Below, in pieces: positions 26,901-59,704 of a stretch of DNA of 64,000 bases. The notes under the pieces are model-generated. The model was not told the origin of the DNA and made no database searches. It was given only the letters and a program-made list of their open reading frames with translations. Positions within the stretch are counted from its first letter, which is position 1, and every line of letters starts with the position of its first letter. The translations under genes were made by a program, and so were the position numbers. This DNA comes from Psettodes erumei (taxonomy: Eukaryota > Chordata > Actinopteri > Pleuronectiformes > Psettodidae): positions 806,001 to 870,000 of the forward strand of contig JAFBJZ010000782.1 in the NCBI GenBank assembly GCA_016785225.1. The letters are read 5' to 3'.

Positions 26901-27572
26901 CTTGGTTATAACACTCAACCTGATTGGATCGTCAAACTCTGGAGGAGTGGCTGACCGCAGTCCTGTTGGGCTTTCCAGTCACGCCTCCAAAGATTAAAGA
27001 CCCAATCAGGTCGAGGCATTCCCAACAATTTGCATACTAAGAAAAACAGATTCCACACAAGAGAGAGAGGGGGCAATCACAAACATTTATCTCTAACTTT
27101 ATATTAAAGCTTTTTATTTAAACTGTGATGTTCAGACATCCAAAGCCTGAATGCTACTTTAATTTCTTTGTAGATAATACTCCTTTGTTCAGGAGAACCT
27201 GAAAGAAATTATTTGGTAAAAGAATGTATACAGCTGCCTTTAAAAGGAAATCTCTATGACAACTTCAGTGGGAAAATAGCCTTACACACTTAACTGTATT
27301 GTGATGAAAACCACACTGAAATCAGCTTTGAAAGACCGCAGAACATTTCCATCAAACAATATTCCCAAACTACTCACTGGAAGTCGAAGAGTGACTGCAT
27401 CGACAGGTTGGTAAAAGGGCCAGGCGAACTGGTGCCGCCACAAGGACCGGATCACCACATTCTGCATGTACTGCAGCTGGTTGGTCCTCCGGCCTGGCTT
27501 GTTGGGGTTGGTCACCTCAGGAGGCGGAGGATTCTCAACCTGTGGAGGATCCGGTTCTCTGTCTGCTGACAT
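23857..27572 (-). CDS. brd3: Brd3, BET-family bromodomain protein (whole coding span, ten exons)
   Basis: Ten exons join in frame to about 562 codons. Order: bromodomain 1 (about residues 30-135, WPF shelf at 51-53, acetyl-lysine asparagine in NCYIYN near 110), a short linker, bromodomain 2 (about 230-340, WPF at 255-257, NCYKYN near 314), a lysine-rich region, the extraterminal (ET) domain (about 450-530, with DEIEIDF) and a serine/aspartate tail. BET proteins bind acetylated histones and recruit transcription machinery in the nucleus. Family members differ little in the bromodomains; I choose BRD3 because vav2 and wdr5 flank it, as in human. The protein is shorter than human BRD3 (726 residues): the linker between bromodomains and the region after ET are reduced. 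Which teleost duplicate (brd3a or brd3b) this is cannot be decided here. The start is the ATG at 27572; upstream the frame has only a TTG. Confidence 0.93.
24064..24338 (-). CDS. brd3: brd3 coding exon 9 (ET domain)
   Basis: Encodes [51 protein letters not shown] and LEQYVKSCL, the extraterminal domain that recruits partner proteins. Phase 2 in, phase 1 out at CAGA|GTAAGT. The human ELERYVKSCL reads [10 protein letters not shown] here. Confidence 0.95.
24422..24567 (-). CDS. brd3: brd3 coding exon 8 (lysine-rich region)
   Basis: Begins [15 protein letters not shown], matching human BRD3 LKAVHEQLAALSQAP, then [12 protein letters not shown]. It ends phase 2 before a GTACGACG donor; the acceptor is GTAG. 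Confidence 0.92.
24849..25028 (-). CDS. brd3: brd3 coding exon 7 (end of bromodomain 2 and linker)
   Basis: Sixty codons starting [15 protein letters not shown], the last bromodomain 2 helix, then a serine/glutamate linker and [12 protein letters not shown], corresponding to the coiled motif before the lysine-rich region. Flanked by TTCAG and CAG|GTGGGT, phase 0. Confidence 0.94.
25157..25285 (-). CDS. brd3: brd3 coding exon 6 (bromodomain 2 core)
   Basis: Forty-three codons, [20 protein letters not shown] through [15 protein letters not shown] to ARKLQ, between a TAG acceptor and CAG|GTGTGT donor, phase 0. It contains the second acetyl-lysine-binding asparagine. It was found by reading the splice signals, as its longest open frame is short. 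Confidence 0.95.
25389..25721 (-). CDS. brd3: brd3 coding exon 5 (basic motif and start of bromodomain 2)
   Basis: Carries the basic KKVLKRK motif, an acidic/serine-rich stretch ([12 protein letters not shown]), then [12 protein letters not shown] and [19 protein letters not shown]. It ends HPMDLSTVK before a GTACTTAT donor, phase 0. The 5' border is uncertain. The ATGAAG|AAG junction is an NAGNAG-type acceptor, and another in-frame acceptor 48 bases upstream would add sixteen residues. Confidence 0.88.
25816..25868 (-). CDS. brd3: brd3 coding exon 4, small linker exon (tentative)
   Basis: A 53-base exon encoding [17 protein letters not shown]. It is supported by phase: it accepts phase 1 from the previous exon and leaves phase 0 before a strong AAA|GTGAGT donor. 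An alternative acceptor 8 bases downstream would shift the frame and break the next join. This is a low-complexity linker that cannot be confirmed by homology. Confidence 0.55.
26215..26350 (-). CDS. brd3: brd3 coding exon 3 (residues 112-157)
   Basis: Begins [20 protein letters not shown], the last helix of bromodomain 1, then a basic stretch GRGKKGN. The acceptor is CCTGTAG and the donor CCAG|GTAATG, leaving phase 1. Confidence 0.93.
26435..26572 (-). CDS. brd3: brd3 coding exon 2 (residues 66-111)
   Basis: Forty-six codons from [19 protein letters not shown] to NCYIYNK, the core of bromodomain 1 including its acetyl-lysine-binding asparagine. Flanked by an AATCAG acceptor and an AAG|GTGACT donor, phase 0 on both sides. 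Confidence 0.96.
26919..27010. repeat. 35-bp imperfect inverted repeat (hairpin) in a brd3 intron
   Basis: The arm 26919-26953 (CCTGATTGGATCGTC...) is matched by the reverse complement of 26976-27010 at 28 of 35 positions, with a 22-base loop. In the brd3 pre-mRNA orientation three of the mismatches become G-U pairs. The ends carry inverted CCAAT motifs. It may be a miniature inverted-repeat element or a structured intronic RNA. Confidence 0.8.
27378..27572 (-). CDS. brd3: brd3 coding exon 1 (residues 1-65)
   Basis: Encodes [14 protein letters not shown], then the conserved [11 protein letters not shown] and [11 protein letters not shown] that open bromodomain 1. It ends CTTCCA before a GTGAGTAG donor, phase 0, matching the family exon border after the conserved LP. 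Confidence 0.95.
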
Positions 27573-27625
27573 GACGTCGGCCGTAAAAAGCAACTGGTTC
27601 TCAAGAGATGAACTGCTGGTTTCTG

Positions 27626-27685
27626 TTATCTTTCACCGGTCAGCTCATCCAATGCTCTGAGAGAATTCCAGTCAACTTCAGACAT
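27626..27685 (-). other. brd3: upstream ORF in the putative brd3 leader (19 codons)
   Basis: An ATG-started frame encodes [19 protein letters not shown] and stops 53 bases before the brd3 ATG. It is in the leader if the exon begins at the CAACAG acceptor near 27711. The spacing would allow reinitiation. Transcription of this part is inferred. Confidence 0.45.
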
Positions 27686-28389
27686 AGTTTTCGTACCACA
27701 CAAGGTGACCTGTTGATATGAAGAAATGTTATGATCGTGTGGTATACGATAAAAAATAGCCTTGCTCACAGTGTGGTCTACTGCTACTAGTTTATTCACT
27801 CTCAGATTTGTATGGGAATTTGAGCCTAATTTAATTCTACCACAAAAATATACAGTATGAAATTAATTACACCACCAAAGCTGAGGTGCTGCAAGATGAT
27901 CCTCCAGAGTAAAAAAAACAGAAACTGTTTTTATCCGATGGCTCAAGGATTTACATTTATGAACGACATATGCTGAATGCAGTTTTTTATTATTGTTAAT
28001 TGCTTAGTACTGTTAGGTTTTTCACAGCACATCGCACTTGTATCAGGGAGGTGTTGCGCTGGGTTTGAATACTGAATATAGACTACTACTCATACTACCA
28101 CAGGATTTGTTAAGTCTGTGTAAAAGTGACGACTCCATAACACAGGGTTTCCTAAAAAAAAAATCAATCAAGTGCATTCTATTTCTTCTGTTTCATTCTG
28201 TCTTTATCGTCGTTCAATACAAATGCAATGTCGGGGTTTGGCCAGCAGATGTCGCCCTTGTTGTCTGTATCAAACGCTTCCAATCTAAGAGCTATTTTCA
28301 ACAGAAAACTGTGTGACGCCTTACCACAAAAACAACTTAATGCCGGACAATGGCAGGCTGTTTTTTGCATTTCAAGTAGCCTTGATATC

Positions 28390-28397
28390 GCGGGAAA
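28390..28397 (-). promoter_or_regulatory. brd3: E2F-type site in the putative brd3 promoter
   Basis: GCGGGAAA (minus strand TTTCCCGC) fits the E2F consensus and sits about 0.8 kb upstream of the brd3 ATG. Function is inferred from the match only. Confidence 0.3.
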
Positions 28398-29340
28398 AAT
28401 CTAACGGGCTGAACAAACGTTTCCCGTCGATCGCTGCATCTGAACCACGGCTAAAGCGTGTGTTGTTAGCTTAACTTGCAGGGAGGCGACGAAAGTAAAA
28501 GCCCACACGGTCACCATTCGTTAAACACAAGAAGTCATTGCATCTCTTGCTAAGATCCACAGTGCACATGTACAACAGTGAAGTCCGAGAGTCCTGCTTC
28601 GTTAGGAAGCCAGGACTCAGCAAGAAGTTTTCACACACATCCCCTGGCGGCTACAGCGACATACAAGAAAAGCTACTAAAGTAACTCGTACCAGCTTATT
28701 CACTACTGAAGACAGTTCAGGAGTTACTGGGCTGCAGCGATATCCCGGGCAGAAGACTGACTAGAAAGCCCAAGCAGCTCCACAGCGTTAGAACTGCGAA
28801 TTGAGAAGTTTCCTGCTGGAAAAAAACCTGCAGCGAGGAACACGCTTTCCTTCCAAAATGAAGATGGATGCTGCCACCTACTGCACCGGAGCTCGCACAA
28901 ATATGCCAATATATATTGTAATAACATAAATAGAACATGGAATTCTCTACAAATACAAACGGTGGAAAAAATAACATGTCCTATCCATTTCGACATTTCA
29001 TTCATGGGCGGTAACATCAATGACTGTATTATCAATTAACTTACTTGCTTTTTCAGTTCTTAACAAATTATTACAAAATTATTAAGTTTAAAACGGAGGT
29101 CACATTTTGAGGTAATGATATTTATTTATCAGCCACAGTTATTAAAAAACAAAATATAATTATTTTGTATATGCATATGTATATCCATTTACCAACAGTC
29201 TCTCTGTATATTTTTCTATAGTACATGTAATAAATTGGCATTTTAAGCAACATTTAAGAAATTAACGCAATCGAGAAATAAGGTGACAAATGGCTGTGAC
29301 GCTTATGTCCCTCATTAGTTCCCGTTACTGCTCAGCGGAA

Positions 29341-29352
29341 CACGCATGCGCA
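29341..29352 (+). promoter_or_regulatory. wdr5: NRF1-like site in the putative wdr5 promoter
   Basis: CACGCATGCGCA matches the NRF1 consensus at 11 of 12 positions. It lies at the edge of a GC-rich zone before a candidate noncoding first exon that may end at the CCCC|GTGAGT donor near 29535. NRF1 sites are typical of housekeeping promoters such as that expected for wdr5. Confidence 0.4.
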
Positions 29353-30544
29353 AAGAGGCAACACCACACCACATTCCCCGCTTCTCTCCGCAGCTTCCCT
29401 CTCGCAGTGAAACATCCAGGAGCAAGCCGTCTGATTTATGTTTTCTCCGGGATCGTGTGAATAAATGCGCGCGCGGTTCTCTTACCAGTCTTCTCGAGGA
29501 GCCACGTTTTGATCGCGGAGCTTCGTTTAATCCCCGTGAGTATGGTCTCGCGAACGATTCTGCATTGTTTGAATGGAGGGCCCCTCCGTGGCAGCTCTGG
29601 CGATTTGTCAACAGCATCACTGAATTTAAAGCAGACGGCTCCGTGATCGGATTGCTTTCGGCGCTTGTAAAAAAAAAAAACCCAGCAGATTAAAGATGAA
29701 GCCATTCTCTCTCCCACTCTGTCGTAGTTAAAACCAGAGGTGTTGTTGTAAATACGGTATCTACACGACGATGTCGGTGCCTGGTTTAGTCGAGGGGGTT
29801 CCGTTTCAGCCTTTGTTTCGTTTTGCTCTTAGAACTTTAACGCGTTTAAACACGAATTAACGTTCAAAAAAAGAAATGAATATGGCCTTGTATCGGCTGA
29901 CTGTCCAAACTGTTTGGTTTACCTTTTAAAAAGAACACAAACAAGAAACGTAAGCGTTAGCAAGCTACAGCTAGCAGTGACTGCTACATTTTCAAGCGAA
30001 AGGGAGAGCAGCCGCACTGGTCGGGTATGATTTTCCTGCTAAGCAGTTGGAAAACTGTTATTTTTATCATTTGCAAGACGAGTAATTTACAACACTTGCT
30101 GAAAATTACAGTGTCACTTCTAGTGGCTGCATGACCACTAACTGACTCTGTGTTAAGTAACTACCATGGTTTACATGAGTAGCATGCATGTATTCATTTT
30201 CGCTAGTGATGTAAACCTGTTTACACTGTTCACCAACCAATGCAAATAAAAGTGTAAACACTGGTGCACTCAGCATGTAAAATATAATATTTAATAATCA
30301 CTGTGTGTTGTGTTGTGATACTGGAGTGCAGCCATGTCCTTACATTGCAGACCACATTTGAATTGAACTGATATTCAGATCCTTCATATTGCCATGTCCC
30401 ACAAAACTGTCAGACACCTTCGGGTGCCTGGGAATGTGACGGCACTGTGACAAACAAATTTGTTTCCTTAGCTTATCTTCACATCGGCTTCTTCTCCTTC
30501 CTCTGTCTCAGGAACCGTCCACAGTAGATGCTAATTTCTTCACC

Positions 30545-33628
<3,084 letters not shown>

Positions 33629-34045
33629 GCCCCGTTGGATCTTTTGGGGCATTCACATCTCTTTCCTTCTCTTCTTCCTTTCTTATTTTTTTTCTGTTTT
33701 TCCTACATTTCGTTGTAAGAAAAGACTTTTTTCCTAAGAGAGAGCTCCCGCTGGATGTCAATGACTTTCGGGTAATGAAAGTCAGCAAGGAGCGAGCGAA
33801 TCAATGAGACACGTCAGCCACACGCAGCGCCACAGCGGACGCGCTCGCCCTCGTCACATCTGAGATATGTCGTCCGTTTTTTCACGTGTGCCAGTTTTTG
33901 TCTCGTAAGGGAAATTGGGTTGTTATACTTTGCAGTGACGCTCTGGTGCTTCAGTATTTTTTAACACTGCTTTAACCTTGACGTCCACCTGGAGCCCCCG
34001 CTCACTCATTTCTGGTCTTGTACAATAAATGTATTTTTTAGATTG
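33629..34045 (+). other. wdr5: wdr5 3' UTR with polyadenylation signal
   Basis: AATAAA at 34024-34029 is followed by a TG-rich downstream element (TTGTCTGTGTAACTTGTGTAG), a complete cleavage signal. It gives a 3' UTR of about 0.4 kb. Confidence 0.75.
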
Positions 34046-34148
34046 TCTGTGTAACTTGTGTAGCACTGTCTAAATTGCTTCAAGGTGCAGAGGTGACATC
34101 AAGCTTAGTTACGTAAAAGAAAAAAAAAAAAAGGTACCTGAGGCCCTT

Positions 34149-34158
34149 TTTATTTATT
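34149..34158 (-). other. rxra: rxra polyadenylation signal candidate
   Basis: Overlapping AATAAATAAA on the minus strand, followed downstream (lower coordinates) by a T run. It would end a long rxra 3' UTR only about 100 bases from the wdr5 cleavage site. Another AATAAA lies at 34524-34529. Which one is used cannot be told. Confidence 0.35.
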
Positions 34159-37100
34159 CAACTGGTGCCACTATTACTATTTTTCTCCTTAATATCAACA
34201 TTCAGATCTCAAGTAAATGCTGTGTGCCAGACCACGATACATTTTCCGATCATGCAAGTTCTGTGTTAAGTGTTCAGGCAATGAGTCGACTTCAGTGAAA
34301 AGCTTCAGAAGTCAAAACAGAGTCACAAGCGCCTCAAGAAAATGTGACATCACATAAACCAACACCAACAGTTAAAAAAAAACATATCGAAAAGTTTCTC
34401 TTTTTTTATATTGAAGTAAGGAATTGAGGCCTAATTTGAATATTTTACACTTTACCACAGTGACCAAATGCAGGTTTTGTACATATTGCAAGGTCATGTT
34501 CAGTGATTTGATTATTTTAGGTTTTTATTACTTTTTTTTTTTTTTTTTTTTTAGCATTTCTGCTTTAGCTCATAGTTCTGCACAGCAAACCAGCAGCCTG
34601 TGTTCTGTATAGATAAACTGGATTTTTGTGGAACATTCGACAGCTATAACCTGCAAACTAATAAAACCAGTTTTTGTATGTTTCACGTGTGTAAACTTCT
34701 TGCTGTGTTTTTTTTTAAATTATTATTATTTTTCTGGATCTGTAACCTTACACAGAATCAACTGGCTCAAGCTCACTTTAAGTTTTTTTTTAATAACTTT
34801 TTTTCCGTCCATGAAAGAACATCAGAGAACAACCCACAAAGAACAGATGACAAAATTCCACCTCCTTTAAAAATAGACAAAAATATAATGAAAGAAGACA
34901 TTCCCATCTTGCAGCGACAGGTTGAAAATGGCGAAGTAAAGGCGACACAGTTAGCAAAGGTGCCGAAAGCCGACTATTCCTCTTGTTTTCAATCTGAAAG
35001 TGTTCTCTTGTTTCGTCGAATAAGCTTTTCCACAACGTATACAACAGCCCACAGAAGAGAAGGCAGAGAACAGAGCACATAAGCAAGGGATAAAATTACC
35101 TTTGTACAAAAATAGATCTTTTTCCAAGTGTTTTTTTTTTCATTTTCTTTTTTCTCTTAAACGAACATTTTACTGTCTATGCCACAAAGAAAGCAGTGAT
35201 TGTGTCACAAGCTCAGCTTTTTTCCTGATTACACTTTTTTTTTTTAAACACACAATGCTTGCCAAGCAACACGCACATTTCAGAGGGTTTAAAGACTCAA
35301 CCTTTTGTGTTTTCGCTCTCACGTAGTTTCTTGAGGTCCCGTACACAGCGGAGAAGCTGGTTCGTTCGAGTTCAGAGGTGCTGAGATTCTGCTGGTTGAT
35401 CGAGATTCATCTTAAAAAGTCGCAATGCCATCAAATAAAATAAAAAATAACCCTTTAGGTATTTGTGAAGAGGAAAACGCCACAAAACTCTGAGTTGGAG
35501 AACACCTGGTGCGGAAACAGTTTGGTCTGAAAGACTCCCCCCTCTCTCAATGCTGGAAATACTCAAGGAACAGATCTGCAGATATATATTTATAAATATA
35601 TACACATATACATATTAACAAAATATAGCTTTACTTATAAAGCGTTGGTGTAGTTTACCATTCTATTGTGGGGGTGATCTTTTTTTTTTCCTTTTATCTC
35701 GTCTGAACGACCACCGTCTGTCCATTCCCCCGTCATCCACTTTATGGCTTTAAGATACCTGCGGTAACCGATCACAGTAAGCTGAGAGCAGGAGGTTATT
35801 CATTTTAAAGTTGGGTCACCCTGTTGGAAAAAAAGCCTTTTAATCTATAATTGCATTTCATCTGCTTTTCTTGATTAAAATCTGTATTTCCTCTAACTAT
35901 AACAGAACCCTTAGCCCGGTCTTCCAAAAACTTTTTTTTCTTCTTTTAACAGACAAACATCATTTTCCAGAATATAAATACTGTAAACTGAGCTCGAGCT
36001 GGCAGTCAATACTGTCGCCTGGATAGCTGGTTATAATAAAGCCCATCTCACTGAAACTGCTGAATCATAAGTAAAACGACGAGCCAACAGGTCATACTGA
36101 AGTTATTGCTGCTTCTTTTTTTCAGTTTGAACAAGCGCAGACACTGAGGTTTTGTCTGATCCAGAGGAACACCGGTGACGACAACGCTGGGAGAAAGTGC
36201 CGACTTGTTGCCTGATTGAAAAACTCGTAGAAAGAAAAAAAAAAAAAAAATTCAAGTAATGTTGCAGCGCCGCTTCTCTTCCACCAGAGGGAGCTCACGG
36301 CTCTCCACAGCCCTCGCTCTCTCAAACGTCCAAACTGCTCTGAGACTCAAAGTCAGCGTCTCAGTCCTGCTTGAGGCGTTACAGTATCTGACATTTCAGA
36401 GCTGCCATCTGAACCGGGTCTTTGCTTCTCCTTCATAAGGGAAAAGATCACTGGACGTCTGGGGATCAGTTTCTCAGAGGTGGATTAGCGCCCTGACGGA
36501 GGCCCCTTCAGTGGCTCACGTCTGTGAAACTGGCCCCAGATCACTCCGAAAAACTGACACATGGTCGTCGTTTCACTGGTTCACGGTCAGAGCCAGCGCT
36601 TCTATGGAGTCCTGATGGTGGCACCAGATTAATTACATAATTTTTCAGCGTTTTTTTCTCTAATAAGTCTGTTTAAAATTGAAAAAAACCAACAATAATA
36701 AAATGGATCGAAAGCTAACTACTGGCCAAATAACAGCTCCTGTTGCTCTGACTGAGACGTCGTCTTGCTTTTAAGTGATGCTTTAAACGCTTTAAATGAA
36801 AGCAATCACATATCCGTCGCAAAAAGGAGTAACTGTAAATGTTAAAGCAGTAAATCATACCAGGAAAAATACTTTGGAGTATGTGGATTACCGAGAAACA
36901 CAAAAACAACAACAAAAAAAGAGAGAGTTTCAAATCTGTATCGTGATTCAATTTAAAAATTCAATTATTTCATGAAGAAAAATAAAATTCACTTTCAACA
37001 GCAAATTGAATCATCTTATTTCACTTTTAACTTTGTCGATGCAAAATTTGAATGCAAATCTAATTAATCTATTACGTTTATCGAGAATATCCACTGATAC

Positions 37101-39305
37101 AAAAATAAAAAATAAAAGATGATTTCTATGGCACGCTCAAGACTCCACACACTCATTCGGACCTTTAAGTGATGAAAAAGTGGGGACTGTGCAGACACTG
37201 GCAGGAAATCCTTCAATTGAATCCTCTTTTCGTCCTCTTTTCTCATCACTCTGCCATTATCTAACATGTCCTTAAACCCTGCTATGCTCCGCTGTTCAAC
37301 AGAACACTTTCAAATGAGGGCTAATAGCTGTTTGTTTTCTGTGTAATCAGTCAAGGCTGAATAAACCAGCACATAATGACTATCGAATATCTGTATGGTG
37401 GGGAAAATTACCTACATTAGATTTCTACTCCTGTCCAGGAAATAATTACAGTGGACCCACACCTCATGTACACTTGTTTTCAAAGCAATTAGACCTTCTT
37501 TTTTTTTTTCAAGCTTTACTAATATGCACCTGCTCTGTTGACAATCTTTGGAAATGCACTCGATGCATAGTTTTGCAGCAGCTGCAGCATGTAGAGAGAA
37601 GGAGAAGAGGGGGGAAAAAGCGCAATATGGGCATAAAGCATAATCATACACAACGCGGAAAAATATTTCAGCTCAACTTGAATGACGTCTCTGAGGAGGA
37701 CAATAATTGGGGGCGTTTCCCTGATTTGGGCCCCGGCCAAATGCCACCTCAGAGTACATCGGCGTCGGCTCTCCGTTTGGGAACCCGACTCCACTGTCAT
37801 GAGGTTAAGTGCCAAGTCACGAAACAAATAAACAAATAATGGCTCCGCTGCGACGACGCAAACTTCCCCCGCGTCCGGCAAACGGTCGAAAACGAGTGTG
37901 GAGAAGCGACGGCGGCGAGGGATGGGAAAACAGAGGTAACTGTGCATTGCTTCTGTTGAAAACAAAAAACTGAAAAATAACGGCAATACTGTGTACGGTT
38001 GTAACTTTCTGTACAGGTAGATATGAGGTGGTTTTTGGAAAAAAAAAAAAAAAAAGCTAACGCCCGCTCTGCTTTGAGCAGAGGGATTTCTGAGTGTGGA
38101 GGTGTAAAATGGTGTGCTGAAATTCACATGAAATGACAAGCGGGGAGGTCGGCTGAGGGACAGAAAGGGAGCTCAGAGGCTGATGAAACCCCCCCTGAAC
38201 AGATGAGACGACCGCGCGCTCGCTTTTCGGCGAGTTTTTTCGTGATTATTATTCGTGAGGTTTGTTGGATGGATCGTTACATCAGGATGACAAAAGTCGG
38301 CCCAAGTCGCCGCGCCTGCTGGTGGCCTGTCGGAGCCTCCGGTGACGCTCGCGCGGCGTGAAGAAGCTAACGCTGATTTACAGCAGCTGGCATTTTCCTA
38401 TGTGCGGACAAAACAGCGCAGATTGTACATTACGAGCTCTCCGAACTCTCTATCGATCAATACGTGAACCGAAGGGCTGATTGGTGGGCCGAGATGCCCC
38501 CCCCGATGTTGCACAGTGCTTATAGAGTAAGACATGGTTGTATTTGTTGGAATTGGGCAGAGACCTGAGGTTTTTGAACACTTGCAGTCTTGTTAACCTA
38601 CGTCCCGAGTTCTACTCCGGAAAAGCTCACGCTTCAAAAAAAACAAAAAAAAAAAAAAAAAAAACCAAAACAGGTAGTGCAAGACCTGATGTGTTCAGTC
38701 GAGTCAGGCAGGAACAGACCGGTTCCTTTAAGCAGACGTGTCTTCCCCCCCGAAGTAAGTTCAGTCCTGAAAGACACAGAGGGCTTCAGGTCCAAGTCCA
38801 GACAGCCGGAGGCTCTCCGAGTCCACGATTGTCCCGATCACAATGCTGAGTGTCCAAATATGACATCATCATCTTTTTTTTTTTTCTTTTATATACCTGG
38901 GAGCATAACCGCAGGCGTGACAACCTGATCGTCTTTGCTTTTTTTTTGTCTTGTCAAGGTGTGGGAACAGCAAAGATGACAACGATGGCTCAATACGTTG
39001 CTTCCGTCCTCTGTCCGTCCTCATTTCAGTCCGCTGTCGTCACTCGTGTTTCTCGTGTGATTTTTCATATATATATATTTTTCTTATTTATATAATTTTA
39101 CAAGGTATAAAACAGACCCACAGACATGATGAGTTCGTTCGAAAACAACATCAGAGGGAGCTGAGGGGGAGAGGTTCTCCGTGCCACCCCCCCCAAAAAA
39201 AAATTTAAAAAATAAAAAGGATCATCCTCCTGATCCACAGCTGGTGGGAGACGCCAGGGGTGGGCGTGGGGCGGAGGGCGGGGAGGGCTCAACCCTCTAA
39301 CGCTA
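34159..39305 (-). other. rxra: probable long rxra 3' UTR
   Basis: No gene is visible in this 5.1-kb stretch between the rxra stop and the wdr5 3' end. It has many A and T runs (34530-34552, 36237-36250, 38039-38055, 38636-38664) and no known protein in any frame. RXRA is known for a long 3' UTR, so most of it is probably transcribed with rxra. The exact end is inferred. Confidence 0.5.

Positions 39306-59704
<20,399 letters not shown>

Larger units (their letters stand above)
27686..30511. promoter_or_regulatory. divergent brd3-wdr5 spacer with both promoters
   Basis: brd3 runs left and wdr5 runs right from this stretch, so both promoters and 5' leaders should lie here. Promoter-like landmarks are a GCGGGAAA E2F-type site near 28390 and an NRF1-like site at 29341-29352 in a GC-richer zone (29340-29700). 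Between them (28900-29290) the DNA is AT-rich. No further gene is evident. The wdr5 coding exon begins after a TCTCAG acceptor at 30510-30511, so wdr5 has at least one upstream noncoding exon here. Confidence 0.55.

Noticed and set aside
29346..29693. 115-codon ATG-started frame on the plus strand upstream of wdr5
   Set aside because: It overlaps the putative wdr5 promoter and first noncoding exon, crosses the candidate donor at 29535, and resembles no known protein. I recall nothing of BRD3OS in it.
37519..38139. 206-codon open frame on the minus strand, the longest in the window
   Set aside because: It starts at TTG, includes a poly-phenylalanine run from a poly-A tract, and lies in the likely rxra 3' UTR.
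34046..39305. U6atac snRNA, which lies near WDR5 in human as I recall
   Set aside because: I looked for its GTGTTGTATGAAAGG start on both strands and did not see it.
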